From assembly GCA_037178975.1 (NCBI GenBank), contig JASJZH010000001.1:3224001-3288000 (forward strand): 64,000 nt of DNA, read 5' to 3'. The position numbers and the translations under genes were made by a program. The DNA comes from Oscheius tipulae (Eukaryota > Nematoda > Chromadorea > Rhabditida > Rhabditidae). Of the stretch, positions 21,401-31,088 are shown in pieces. Position 1 is the first letter of the stretch. Every line of letters begins with the position of its first letter. The notes under the pieces were generated by a model. It had not been told where the DNA came from. It ran no database searches and worked only from the letters and a program-made list of their open reading frames with translations.

Positions 21401-23430
21401 CTTCTACCAGTTGACGACGAGGCACGGCTACCACGGCTACTGCGACTGCGAGAAGAGGACATCGGTGAGTAGACCTTTTAGGCAAGGTCACACGGGACAA
21501 TTGAACTCGCTTTATTGTTTCCAAACTACTTGTTTTTCAAAAGTTACAAACTTTGTGTTTTGACGAGGAAAAAACAAATTGGAACTCGGAAGAGAATATT
21601 CAAGGGTCGACACGCACTCCATAAAGATCGTCTGCTATGGATGGACTCAAAGCACCGTCTAGCTTGAAGGAGTTGATTCCGCCGGCCCTGAAGTCGAGAG
21701 ACATCTTCTCCGTAGACGCGAAAATCCTGGCCCAGAAGCATTCTTTTAACGGCAAGGTCAAGTACACTCTGGAGCTGGCCTGGGACGAGGAGGAGCCACC
21801 GAAGCTGATCGAATCTTCTCTAATTCGCACCAAGCCGTCCTCGGAGATTCTCGTTAGCTGCAATGGACCATGCCGTTCCTTACATCCCGCTCGTAAAGTA
21901 CACATTATGGGTCGATGCGACCATTACCTCTGCAATTTGTGTTACAAGATGAACAATAATGAGGACGGATCCATTGGATGCACGGCCTACGACTGCATGC
22001 GGACCAATATCTACGGTCATCTGAGCGAGCAAGAGGCCTGGAACGCCTACCAGAAGGATGTTGTGGCCAGATACAAGAGTCGGAAGAAGCGTCAGGAGCA
22101 GGACAAGTTCCCGAGCAGGAAGCAGCTCCACTGCGTTTCCAATTTACCCAGCAGGAAGTCGACGGGTCAGAAGCTGTCGACGGCTGCTCTGAAGCTTTTA
22201 GGAGACTCGTTGCCGAAGATTTCCGTCCGCACGATGGTCTACCACAAAAAGGACGGACATGCCATTTGCTCGCAGCTAGCTCACAACTTCCATCAGTACA
22301 CGGATCTCAAGACGATTATCAAGTATGCTGTTCGTCTCGTCCTAGGCTCCTTGAGTGGCCACGAGACGACTCGAGCCTCGATCGGAACCTCAGAGAATCA
22401 GGCCACCTTCAAGCCGCTGGACAAAGAAGATCTCAACAAGACGCTCATCGATGTCACTGGTGCAAACGGCCGACTCAATCTTATCGTCGACACACTCGAG
22501 AAGCTCCAGCTCTAGAAACATGGCCGAAATATCTTACACAGCATAAGATGTTGAATAAATGCGTCTTGAAATGGTCAATTTTCTAAAGATTCTACAACCT
22601 AGAAGCTGCGATTCATTGCAATACTGTAGCATAAACACAAACTCTTTGTGCTATTGTGTTGCGTCTACAGCATGGAATAGGGATGCGCTGCACGCCAACT
22701 CCCACACTCGGCGAGATCCAAAAGAAAGCCGCATATCGCCTACATGGTTGATAGTTGGTGCGCAGCATTGGTGCCTTTTAAGAAAGGTACCAGCAGCTTT
22801 GCAGCCAGTTTATTCTTGGTTTAGAATTGAAGACAGGCGGCTTTGCCGCTTCCATAGTAAAAAAAATTGCTCCCACAGTTGACTCTTCACCTTGTCGCTT
22901 GACATGAAATGGCTTGTCAGAGTTTTTGGGTATTAGTGCTGACATGCAATTGTGCGGACACCATGACAGACAGACGGACGGACACCACTGCGCTATAGTA
23001 AAGAAAGATACTCTAGCATCCCTGGTAAGTGACCAAAGTTGCCAAGAGATGCTAACTCACTCATACAGCTGTAGTTTCTTCTCCAAAAAGGTCATCGATC
23101 CAGGAAGGTAAGAGAAGCATTTCCCGTAGATGGACTGGAATGCCATTCGTTGCGCATAGCCACCCGAATGGATAAGAAGAACTTTCATCTGGTCCAGAGC
23201 AGGGAACTGGTTCTGCAGCTCAACGGCCAGATAGATCATTGAACCACCGGAACCTGTAGTACACGGTTCTCAAATTCTATTCCCGACAAACCTATTCGAC
23301 CAGCGTCCTTTGGGTCTGGGAAAACTAGGATAGATCGACAGTATTTGGTCAAGTTCAGAGAGTCGAGTTGTCGACGAAAGACCTGAGCTTGACTGTCGTC
23401 ACCAGCTGTGACTACCAGGAGATCCCACAT
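18477..23430 (-). CDS. Fucose-1-phosphate guanylyltransferase (FPGT) with two genes nested in an intron
   Basis: FPGT makes GDP-fucose from GTP and fucose-1-phosphate in the cytosolic salvage route. The N-terminal exons (23430-23056) encode MWDLLVVTAGDDSQAQ, VFPDPKDAGRIGSGGS (the nucleotide-binding glycine loop) and KVLLIHSGGYAQR, ending KLQLYE. A donor at about 23056 joins in phase to the acceptor beside 20000, giving KMSCQLPSGLLVTSSD; this aligns without a gap to vertebrate FPGT. Downstream exons read CCYGDFMRPLGINPKLEYL, NLGVDSFFHLGTHSEFVEHI and GKGCIVSGLVSNEAIILPDQ. The last exon ends FREEIKNKK. The intron between about 20000 and 23056 contains a gene on each strand. The protein begins about 35 residues later than the human one, with an acceptor directly before the ATG. 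I do not know a C. elegans gene name. Confidence 0.88.
20083..21462 (-). CDS. Intronless gene of unknown function, Ser/Arg-rich N-terminus
   Basis: An uninterrupted 459-codon frame in a genome where neighbours are split every 100-200 bases. The first 25 residues are rich in Ser, Arg and Gly (for example RSRSSRGSRASSSTGRRRR), which suggests a basic, nuclear or RNA-binding tail. The rest is mixed polar and beta-rich with no motif I recognise. The C-terminal part contains KHTLILSAEIGGKQYEFTAN. It lies on the same strand as FPGT, inside its intron, directly beside the intron's acceptor end. Being intronless and nested, it could be a retrocopy or a germline-expressed gene; this is inference. No membrane span or signal peptide is visible. 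The frame's length and codon use support a real gene. Confidence 0.75.
   Translation of the reverse strand: MSSSRSRSSRGSRASSSTGRRRRASSDGLRKHVLKKNHLLSEKLTPRRPSVFDLTGEQIIRIKRTVSIGDDAIAIFTTVFVYDSQLTTNQFDETQGKLKDVELDKYFRPEQNRNPMETISQTVSYTAKMIKLTRTTTLDKKYLDQEWKMEETRGIREGFVSRLALDKEMPTSIGSRNQSTCTEADGYKNETFLIFSFDDDGAVKGLMLKAHYRKREERPDMEHCILLESNVKHGTNAVTMFLDAHLKPKVSELETGSYVEEIRQYKFNPSKSQLNELETTYKSTPGIKNTSNDKIVYWSTPSTKKSHYMSSDLNDSPSISSSVHPIAIPGPQSHEKVPRLKLPDTPETDVQTAVLLHSPLKKVEKIEAGVTLPVEDLTMSVEVSKVEDKTRKHTLILSAEIGGKQYEFTANIHWNRGPKDFIPKRVLIDGNNIWQQSKDWNPSSSVTRSQINMSSNDTK
21637..22515 (+). CDS. Intronless RING-like zinc-finger protein
   Basis: A 292-codon uninterrupted frame nested in the FPGT intron on the opposite strand. 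Residues of about 70-120 carry a cysteine/histidine cluster: CNGPC, then GRCDHYLCNLCYKM, then GCTAYDCM. The order C..C, C-x-H, C-x2-C, C..C is RING-like, so a ubiquitin-ligase role is plausible but not shown. The rest is basic (RKKRQEQDKFPSRK) with no recognised domain; the C-terminal half may be helical. It starts at the first of two near-adjacent ATGs. It lies about 175 bases from the divergent intronless gene at 20083-21462, so the two may share a promoter. Confidence 0.72.
   Translation: MDGLKAPSSLKELIPPALKSRDIFSVDAKILAQKHSFNGKVKYTLELAWDEEEPPKLIESSLIRTKPSSEILVSCNGPCRSLHPARKVHIMGRCDHYLCNLCYKMNNNEDGSIGCTAYDCMRTNIYGHLSEQEAWNAYQKDVVARYKSRKKRQEQDKFPSRKQLHCVSNLPSRKSTGQKLSTAALKLLGDSLPKISVRTMVYHKKDGHAICSQLAHNFHQYTDLKTIIKYAVRLVLGSLSGHETTRASIGTSENQATFKPLDKEDLNKTLIDVTGANGRLNLIVDTLEKLQL
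22560..23056. other. Remaining part of the FPGT intron
   Basis: About 500 bases with a short GACAGACGGACGGAC run and a small hairpin (GGCGGCTTTGCCGC). No gene supported; probably intron sequence and the 3' region of the RING-like gene. Confidence 0.4.
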
Positions 23431-24003
23431 CTGAAGAGATAGATTGTGACAGAGACAGTTGAAAGAAGAGATTGTTTACGAAATGCTCTGCCGCTGACTC
23501 ATGTTTTCGTGACCATAATGGGGCAGTTTCATCGATTTAGAACCTCATAGGGAAAGGGACATGTTAAAGCAATTTTTGAAAAATGACTGTGCTTACGACT
23601 GCCTCGTTATCCGTTATCAGTTGGTATCGGGCCAATAAGTGTACAGGAAGAGGGAAAGGACTCTCACAGTCACTGGATAAGGACAACGTGTAGAGTTCCC
23701 GGAACTATGCGAGCTGGTCAAACACATTAGTCTGCGAACCAGCAAAACTTCTAACCGATGAACACACAAATCCAATATAAAGTTTTTCAAGACTGCTGGC
23801 ATTTTCTAGGTCCGCGAACTTCAAAGAGAAAAACGAGCAGCAATGGGTAGAATAGGAACTGAACAGAAGCAGCAGAGACAAAGATGTGAGGCTATCGACC
23901 AGAAAGACTTCTCGAATAATCTTCATATTATATCTTCATTCACCAATTTCCCTATAGCTTATGTACAATTTGCAAGTGCCCAGCACTCTGTTCAATATCT
24001 ACA
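23431..24003. other. Spacer between F-box/LRR gene and FPGT
   Basis: Minus-strand frames here could not be joined in phase to the FPGT start. It probably holds the F-box gene 3' region and the FPGT leader. Confidence 0.4.
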
Positions 24004-25111
24004 CTACACACAAATGACGACGCATCTCTGATTCATCTCTGCCAGTATGGCGTACTTTTGGAAGCCTAGAGGTAGATGAGTTCCTCGAATCCGCCAATCT
24101 CCTCGGGCTGCAAACAGAGGGGAGTTGATGTAACGGACCAGCTAAAATTAAGATAAAAATCATAAAAGAATGAGCCCTACGTGTCGGGCATCAAAAGCCG
24201 TGTTCTCGACGAACATGTTCAGAACGGGCTTGCTTCTAAGGACGGCAGCTTCGATGAAGGCAAGAGCGGAGAAGGCTGTGACGGAAACGCAGCCGGAGAC
24301 CTTGTATGTATCCAGAAGAGGGCAATGCTTAGAGAGACGATTGGCTAGTTTGTCCGTAACCTGAAGAGTTCAGTCTAGGTCAAAATACAAACAATGAATA
24401 TCCCTGACTGTGCGCTGAAGAGTGTAAAACCAACCATTGGGCTGTCCTTGATTTCAACAGTCGTCAGTGTCTGAAAGGACGGAGAAATGCTTCGGATTAA
24501 CTGGGTCTCGGTCAAAGGAAGATAACATCCATCCAGTGAGAACTAAACACACTTTGTTCCCTATTTCTCTCCCTCCTACCTCTTTCAACTTGTCGAACTT
24601 GGCCAGAAGACCCATTGTCCATGGCCTGACCTGAACCAGGTCACAGTTTGACATGGACAGCCGATTTAGAGGAGCGTCGACACACCGAGCCAACAACATG
24701 TACAGGCTCTCGTCACTGATTCGGGTCTTGGTCAACTCGTCTTCGAGTTCGAGGGATCTGGTGGCTAGAGAAAGAAAGTTGAATGATCTGTTTAAAAATT
24801 CTAACCGGAAATGAGATGAGGGAGCACGGAGTCGAGAATTTCGACAGCGCCATGACGTCCACAGGTACAGAGAGTGAAACAGGTCTCCTTATCGGATATC
24901 TGGCCGTGACAGGGACAGTTACTCAGTCGGAAACGGATTGTTTCGGTGTTTGGAAGACTACGGACTGAAAGAGATTTGTTTTAAACTAATAGAATAACTT
25001 ACCGATAGCAGCAGCTAGGAACCGTCTACACACAAACAGACATGAGAATCTGTCGTCCGGCGACAGATAACTGTACAGGTAACGAATAACTTCCAACGGA
25101 AGGCTCTCCAT
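24004..25111 (-). CDS. F-box protein with leucine-rich repeats
   Basis: F-box proteins bring substrates to SCF (Skp1-cullin-F-box) ubiquitin ligases through Skp1. The first exon encodes MESLPLEVIRYLYSYLSPDD followed by RFSCLFVCRRFLAAA, a clear F-box. Later exons join in phase and contain LRR-like segments: LPNTETIRFRLSNCPC, GAVEILDSVLPHL, LARCVDAPLNRLSMSNCDLV, FQTLTTVEIKDSPMV and LSKHCPLLDTYKVSGC. The protein is about 330 residues and ends EMNQRCVVICV. Six exons. Substrates cannot be inferred. Nematodes have very many F-box genes, so no orthologue is named. Confidence 0.82.
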
Positions 25112-25275
25112 TGAGAAGACTAGTCTAAGGGGAATGGAAGAACTGGGTACAGCTGAGAGTACGTGGGAGGGCCTCCTGTCCGACGCAACTTTGCGTACTC
25201 TGGGAGTCTAGAGGAACTAAATGCATTGTAGTCCAATAACAGGGCATACAAGACCCGAATATTATAGTACAAGTG

Positions 25276-25600
25276 ATGCAATCGCCCCTTGGGGCTTAAT
25301 GACAGTAATAATTCCTTCCAAATCTGCTCGATTTCTATTTCCTTCTGTCCAACTGTCGTGAAACTTTCCTTCCCTTCAACCTATCCGCATTCTATCCAAT
25401 CGAGGTACCGTGACAGGGGTAACGTTCTCCCAGCGAAGCTACCTTCCGAACTGACTCTGGCTTGACATGCCAACAATTAGTGTGCGCACAAAATAATTGG
25501 GAAATTGTGGCAATTAAAGCTTGAGTCAGAGACGCGAGAACAATTTAAAATAGATACAAGTTAGGCCGCCGCCCCTCGGGGCGGTAGCCTAACTTGTTGC
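25276..25600. repeat. Interspersed repeat family R1, copy A
   Basis: About 325 bases bounded by hairpin-forming GCCCCTTGGGGC-like motifs at both ends. It shares long stretches with copies at 25761, 26467 and 57575, including CAACAATTAGTGTGCGCACA and GACAATTTAAAATAGA. This copy is the more diverged one in the local block. No coding capacity. Confidence 0.8.
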
Positions 25601-25679
25601 GCACCTTGAGGCATATCTACCTTGTCCTTTCCCCAGCAAAAACGATTGCTAATGACTATTTCTAATCAGTGAAACCCAC

Positions 25680-25760
25680 TTCCCACTCTTTGACTCCACT
25701 TTCTATCCCTTTCACTCTTTGAACCCATTTTTCCGATTTCTCGACCCAACTCCCTGTCCA
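25680..25760. repeat. Degenerate minisatellite, short block
   Basis: Imperfect tandem units of the type CCCACTTCCCACTCTTTGA. It leads directly into repeat copy B and is repeated as part of a 706-base duplication. Confidence 0.7.
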
Positions 25761-26081
25761 AGTATTGCTATCGTCCCTGGGGAGCTCAATGACAGTTATA
25801 TCCTCTGATACCTTTGAATTTTGCCCGGTTTCTATCCCCTTCTGTCAGCCTGTACTGGTCCTTCTCTCTCACTTCGCCCTGTTCGCATTTTCCGCGCCAG
25901 TCGAGCTACCATGACAGAAGCAACGTCCTCCCAAAGAAGGTATCTCCCGAACTGACTTGACTTGCAAACAATTAGTGTGCGCACAAAATAGTGCTCACTA
26001 ATTGGCAATATTGGCTTCAGACAGACAGAGACGCGAGGACAATTTAAAATAGACAAGCTAGGCTACGCCCCTTCGGGGCTC
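25761..26081. repeat. Interspersed repeat family R1, copy B
   Basis: About 320 bases, nearly the same as copy C. It begins TATTGCTATCGTCCCTGGGG and ends with the hairpin GCCCCTTCGGGGC. Hairpin ends are seen in some rolling-circle transposons, but no other Helitron hallmark was established. Confidence 0.8.
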
Positions 26082-26466
26082 ATTGAACCCACTTCCAATT
26101 CGTCAAAAACCACTGAATCCACTTACCTTTCTTCTAACCCACTTCCTATATCCCAAGTCACTTCCCATTCTTTGAACCCATTTCTTATTCTATAAATAGA
26201 TTCTCTTACCCTTGTACCCACTTCCCACCCCTCGAAAAACGTCCCATCCCATTTCCCTTTCACTTTTTGAACCCAATCTCCTTGAATTAAACCCACTTCC
26301 CACCCTTTGAACCCATTTCCTATCCCTCGAACCCTCTCCCACTCTTTAAACTCACTTTTTACCTTTTGAACCCTCTTCCCTACCATTATATCCTACTTCC
26401 TATCTTTTGAATCTTCTTCTCACCCTTTGAACCCATTTTTCCGATTTCTCGACCCACCTGCCTGTC
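26082..26466. repeat. Degenerate minisatellite
   Basis: About 380 bases of imperfect 18-22-base units built on ACCCACTTCCCACCCTTTGA, with drift between units. It is pyrimidine-rich on the plus strand. The open frames across it on the minus strand are repeat artefacts. Confidence 0.8.
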
Positions 26467-26775
26467 CAAGTATTGCTATCGTCCCTGGGGAGCATAATGA
26501 CAGTTATATCTTCTGATACCTTTGAATTTTGCCCGGTTTCTATTCCCTTCTGTCAGCCTGTACTGGTCCTTCTCTCTCACTTCGCCCTGTTCGCATTTTC
26601 CGCGCCAGTCGAGCTACCATGACAGAAGCAACGTCCTCCCAAAGAAGGTATCTCCCGAACTGACTTGACTTGCCAACAATTAGTGTGCGCACAAAATAGT
26701 GCACACTAATTGGCAATATTGGCTTCAGACAGACAGACAGACAGACAGAGACGCGAGGACAATTTAAAATAGATC
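26467..26775. repeat. Interspersed repeat family R1, copy C
   Basis: About 310 bases, nearly the same as copy B, and preceded by the same 30 bases of minisatellite. The two therefore arose by local duplication of a unit of about 706 bases. It has a longer GACA run than copy B. Confidence 0.8.
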
Positions 26776-27184
26776 TCTAGATTTCTCAGCTAGAAGGCTA
26801 TCTGTATTGGAATATTGATGATTGCAAACTGGTATTTGTACGGGCGAGACAAGAGAAATGGGTTCATGATAGTTTTTCTGTACATTTCCATCAAGTATCT
26901 GCCAAAAGTTCACTTTGAAATGTATCTGGAAATTCGACTACTAGCGGACATGGCTCCGTTTTCAGGAATGGGCCTGCTTAAAACACCTTTTGTCTTGACA
27001 GCCTACCCATTAAATCCCAATCAACCTATCGTTCGTTATGTCTTTTGTAGCTTGATGTCCGCTTTTTAATCTATGAAGCGTTTTTAATAGCCGACTGTAC
27101 TGAAGAGGATCTTGTATTGCTCCGACAAACAAACGACGTGCTTCTGACAGCCAAACCCAGAAATTATTCTACTTTATTAGTGTC
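26776..27184. other. Spacer, no gene supported
   Basis: An 84-codon plus-strand frame (26815-27069) has no splice or family support. The end of the stretch is the 3' flank of the matrixin gene. Confidence 0.4.
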
Positions 27185-27851
27185 TTATCTGACGAGATCA
27201 TACAGTTTGCGAATAGCTTGAACGTCAACGGGTAACAGACTCATGCCATCGAACAGACGCTGATAGTACGGATTCATGATTGACCTCTTCCTCCAGATGT
27301 GTCTCAAGCCCAGGAGATGGCCAGTCTCGTGTAGAATTACCTAAAGGATAGCTTATCTCTGGCACAGAAGTTTTCTTACATATCGAAGATCCACCCCAGT
27401 GCCTCCATCAAAAGACCACAGCTCATCCGCGTCGAGATGTAGATAGCCTCTTGGAGGTAGACCGGAATGAGCGACCATTCCGCCAGGACCGTCCAGAGGC
27501 TAGACAACGATAGTTCGATAAAGAGTTCCTACCTCTTTGTCTCCGTGCTCCCTTCGGGCAAATTGAATATCCATGTCGGCTCTCGGGCCCACGTTTTCTC
27601 TTATCTGTAGTCTACCGTGAAGAGCATTCTCCCACAGAGAAAATGACGTGTTCAGAAGAGACCTGAAGGACAAACAATGTATGATGCTGTAGAAACAACC
27701 TCATGAGAATGAAAGTGGATTCGTCCTTGATCAGGCCGTGAGGATCAGTGAAGGACCAGGTGACCAGCTGCTTCTTCCAGATCTGTCTACTTCTACGACC
27801 AACTCCTTGTCCGGTGAGCCAACTGAACTCTTTACATTTGAGCAACAATGT
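27185..27851 (-). CDS. Matrixin (matrix metalloproteinase) catalytic domain
   Basis: A secreted zinc endopeptidase of the matrixin family, expected to cut extracellular-matrix proteins. Four exons, with possible further ones upstream, read RQIWKKQLVTWSFTDPHGLI, RENVGPRADMDIQFARREHG (calcium/zinc site region), then PLDGPGGMVAHSGLPPRGY and LHLDADELWSFDGGTG. The zinc motif is HETGHLLGLRH, with the following SIMNPYY as the Met-turn. It ends DVQAIRKLYDLVR with no hemopexin domain, like MMP-7 or MMP-26. The cysteine-switch propeptide (PRCGxPD) and a signal peptide were not found upstream; an RRSR site precedes the catalytic domain and could be a furin cut. The 5' end is uncertain, so the gene may be incomplete as drawn. 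Confidence 0.85.
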
Positions 27852-28266
27852 CTAACCAGAGCAGGAGAAGGGTCGGAACGGTAAGTAGCATACGCCGGTG
27901 GGAGTCAAAAACATGGAAGAACAGGGTCTCGGTCGAGAGCGAGAGACAGACAGGTTTCAAGCTTACATCTCCGAATGGCGGGCAAAAAGAGACCGGTGGT
28001 CAGCTGGGCTGGCTGAGAGTGGTGAAAGGGCGCGTTTCCGGGTAAGAGAAACGTCGAAGCAAGCTTTGGTAGGCGAACCGGTACGACGAGGAAATATGAG
28101 AGCACTTTTACCCTATCTTGCAGTTCTATACAATAAAAGTGATTAATACGAGTCTGGTTTACGGTGTAGCTGCTAAACATTTTGGTGTTTTCAAAGTGGC
28201 AACTTCACACGACGGCAAAGTCTTCTCCAGCCCTGATGTAGCTGACCGAGTAGCCCTAAAACATAT

Positions 28267-28611
28267 TTAGTTTCTCTCCATTTGCATGATCTCAACTTCA
28301 GACTTCTTGTTTTTTGTGAAGACGTGAAGCAGTACGAGTAGAGCAGAAATTCGATTGATGCTAGACAGAATGGCGTCTAGGATTTTTCCTGAACTGATGT
28401 GTACTGTCCAAAATTTGGAAACCTGCCTACACGAAGCAAGTAGACGAACCAGAAGAAGGCGGTCAAGTACTGGAAGAATATCGTGCAGTAATCCCCGTCT
28501 GACAGGAAGAAATGTGTCAGCTGTTTGTCGCTTTTTGTCAAATTTTAATGGGGTGTTCATGTTGGTTGTGAGAGAGAGGTGTAACTGGAGACAGAGGGAC
28601 AGCTGTGCCAC
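28267..28611 (-). CDS. Possible F-box-like small protein
   Basis: A minus-strand frame includes RGLLHDILPVLDRLLLVRLL followed by ASCRQVSKFWTVH, which has the spacing of an F-box. No LRR or other domain follows, the stop comes about 50 residues later, and splice sites are unclear. It may be the end of a longer gene, a remnant or chance. No function is proposed beyond the F-box resemblance. Confidence 0.25.
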   Translation of the reverse strand: MAQLSLCLQLHLSLTTNMNTPLKFDKKRQTADTFLPVRRGLLHDILPVLDRLLLVRLLASCRQVSKFWTVHISSGKILDAILSSINRISALLVLLHVFTKNKKSEVEIMQMERN

Positions 28612-29509
28612 ACAGACTCATCTCAAGGCAAGTCGTCTTCTCTGATCTCTTCCTCTGCACAAGTGACTCTCTTCCGTGTCTACAATTTATCAACTCGGCC
28701 CCCCATAAATCGTTTGTTCTGGGCTGGACAGTTGTTCAGATCAAGAGTCGCTTGACTCTTTTCCACGTCCTTCTCACAGTCTCGGATTTCCGGTGCTGTT
28801 TCTCTCATTCCAGCATTAGAAACGACCAAGAACCTCTAGGAAGAGAAAATAATGGCTAGTCCGAGCCAAGAAGAACTGCTTATTTGGCTACTTATAGCTC
28901 CTTATTAGCGTACTCTCTCAAAAATTGTTTCAGAACCATCTAACCTTCTTTGTTACCATTCCAGCAGTTTTGAAATACTCTAGAGACTCTTGAGGTAGAC
29001 TTTGTTATCAGTTAAACTCCTTAGAGCTGCCACCCTTGAGAGTCAAAGTTCTCCCACAAGATAATAGTGTATGTGGCATCCTACCAGCTGATTCCTTCTC
29101 ATACCAGATGAGTTTTAACAACGTTTGACAGACTTTGACAGTTGGAAAGAGGTCATTGGTTCGAAATCAAATGGTCAAGGAAAGTGCAATCAGTCTGAGC
29201 TAGCTATCTACCTATGTCAGCTTCTGTTTTCCAAGCGTATTCTTATCTCAAACGCTTTAGATTTGTTGCCTTTCTCATGAAAATCTTCGTCATGGGCTCT
29301 TTACCGGGCGCAGGTTGTCTCCTCATTCAATACCTGTTCAGGTTTATCTCAATCAAGGAATTGGTAAATAGCTTCTGGCTCCCTCTACAAACAGTCAGAT
29401 TTGACACAAAACTCCTTCCACCGCTTGCTCTCGCTCTCCTGCAATTGAAATTCAATTGAATCTGCTTGCATGCGTCAGAGTTGCTTATTATTCTTCCCTA
29501 TTCAGAGCT
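28612..29509. other. Intergenic, no gene supported
   Basis: About 900 bases upstream of the cathepsin-like gene. Several plus-strand frames are open but lack splice or family support. Confidence 0.4.
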
Positions 29510-31037
29510 ATGCACAAATGGAAGTATGGGACGATTATCTTCTTCCTCTGTTTAGGTAACATTCTCTTTTTGTCTCTCACTGCAATTATTGTTTCAGTCC
29601 TGACAGCAGTGGCTCTTCTCGTTTACTGGAACTTGAAGTATCATCAGGTTGAGAGCAAGGTCAAGTCTAAAGAAGACTACCTGAGAGGTCTGGTCAACAA
29701 GGTCAACAGTAATCCTACCAGCAGCTGGAAGGTCTGTTCGCCTGTCTTTTTCCAAATCTCTCTTAAGGCCAAATACAACAAGTTCGGAGAGACGGTCAGA
29801 ACATATGAGTTCCAAAGCTTCCCGAGAGACTTCTCCTGGGTCAAGAAGTACTACCACGAGGTCAAAGAGTACTCGGAGAGCGAGGGAATGAAGAGACATA
29901 TCAGGTATCAGAAAGGCATTGAAAGTCAAGAACTAGTTTAGGGAACTCCAGGAACTGATAAAGAAGCCCCCTCCTTTCCGGTTCGATGCCAGAGAGAAGT
30001 GGCCACACTGTCCATCTCTTCATTATATTCCGAATCAGGGAGGCTGCGGCAGTTGCTATGTGAGTCCACAGTAAAGGGGGTACTGGAGATCCTAAACACC
30101 GAGAAATGAGAGATTTTGGTTGCTCTGAGCACCCTTGTCTCATCATAACAGGACTGCTCAGGCCGTGGCAGCTGTCAGTGTGGCTTCGGATCGTCTATGT
30201 ATTCACTCGAACGGCTCCTTTCGTTCCATTCTGTCCGTCCAAGATGCGCTAACATGTTGTGAGAACTGTGGTGGCTGTTTCGGTGGTGATCCCCTGAAGG
30301 TCTTGAGTTATTTCGTCAAGGACGGTTTGGTCACAGGTATCGCTTCTTCCTATTCTTTCTATTATCTCTCAATTTTTGGGGGTCGCGACGGTTGCAAGCC
30401 GTACGAGTTCGACCTAAAGTGCGGAGTTCCGTGCTCGCCATCCACATATCAAGGGAACGAGGCGACGAGACGGTGCGAGAAAAAATGTCAGAACATTTAC
30501 TTCCAGAGGGAGTACAAGGAGGACAAGTTTCATGGTATCCTTTTTGACATTCTAAAGACAAGACTTTCTTCAGGAAGTTTCGCGTACTCCTTGGCCAAGA
30601 GACGCTTCACATTGATAAATGATAACAATGAACACGTCGTGGTCCCGACAGTCTTCCACGCGATGAAACAATCGATCCCGATGAACGACAGCATGGTTCG
30701 GATGTTTTCCTAGAGATACAATATCCTTTTTCAGATTCTGACAGTACTCAAACACGAGATCATGACGTACGGACCGATCACGCTGACGTTCCCGGTGACA
30801 GAAGAGTTCCTTCATTATTCCACTGGCATTTTCCGTCCATTCCCTAAAGAGGACATGGACACACGGATTATCTACTGGCATGTGGTTCGTCTGATTGGCT
30901 GGGGTAGAGAGTCAGACGGCTCACACTACTGGCTGGCTGTAAATAGTTTTGGAAACCATTGGGGTGATGCTGGCCTCTTCAGGATGAATATTGAGCTACT
31001 ACAGGCGTACGGGTTAGAATATGAGGCTGTGTTGTGA
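29510..31037 (+). CDS. Membrane-anchored cathepsin B-like cysteine protease
   Basis: A C1A (papain-family) protease. It starts MHKWKYGTIIFFLCLVLTAV, a signal-anchor-like span with few residues before it, so it may be a type II membrane protein rather than secreted. A propeptide-like region follows. The mature part has the oxyanion Gln and catalytic Cys in NQGGCGSCY (Trp after Cys replaced by Tyr), SDRLCIHSNG, the catalytic His in IIYWHVVRLIGWG, and the catalytic Asn in HYWLAVNSFGNHWG (usual NSW is NSF). The occluding loop, which in cathepsin B holds two histidines for exopeptidase action, is short and reads KCGVPC without them. It is therefore probably an endopeptidase only. A 45-base stretch near 30336-30381 looks intron-like but lacks an AG end. 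Convergent with the TRAF gene, stops 52 bases apart. Confidence 0.9.
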
Positions 31038-31088
31038 CCGAGAATAAAGATTCATTCACCTCTAATACCCAAAAATAAGCTGATAGAT

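Noticed and set aside
22860-23000. GACAGACGGACGGAC runs considered as a CRISPR-like or satellite array
   Set aside because: Only a short simple repeat; no regular spacing. CRISPR arrays are not expected in a nematode nuclear genome.
23617-23926. Two minus-strand frames upstream of FPGT, thought to be its missing first exon
   Set aside because: Neither joins in phase to the MWDLLVV exon, and the acceptor directly before that ATG suggests translation starts there.
26123-26386. Minus-strand frame of 87 codons rich in Lys, Trp and Glu
   Set aside because: It is the reading of a degenerate minisatellite with repeated GFKEWE-like units; no start context or splice support.
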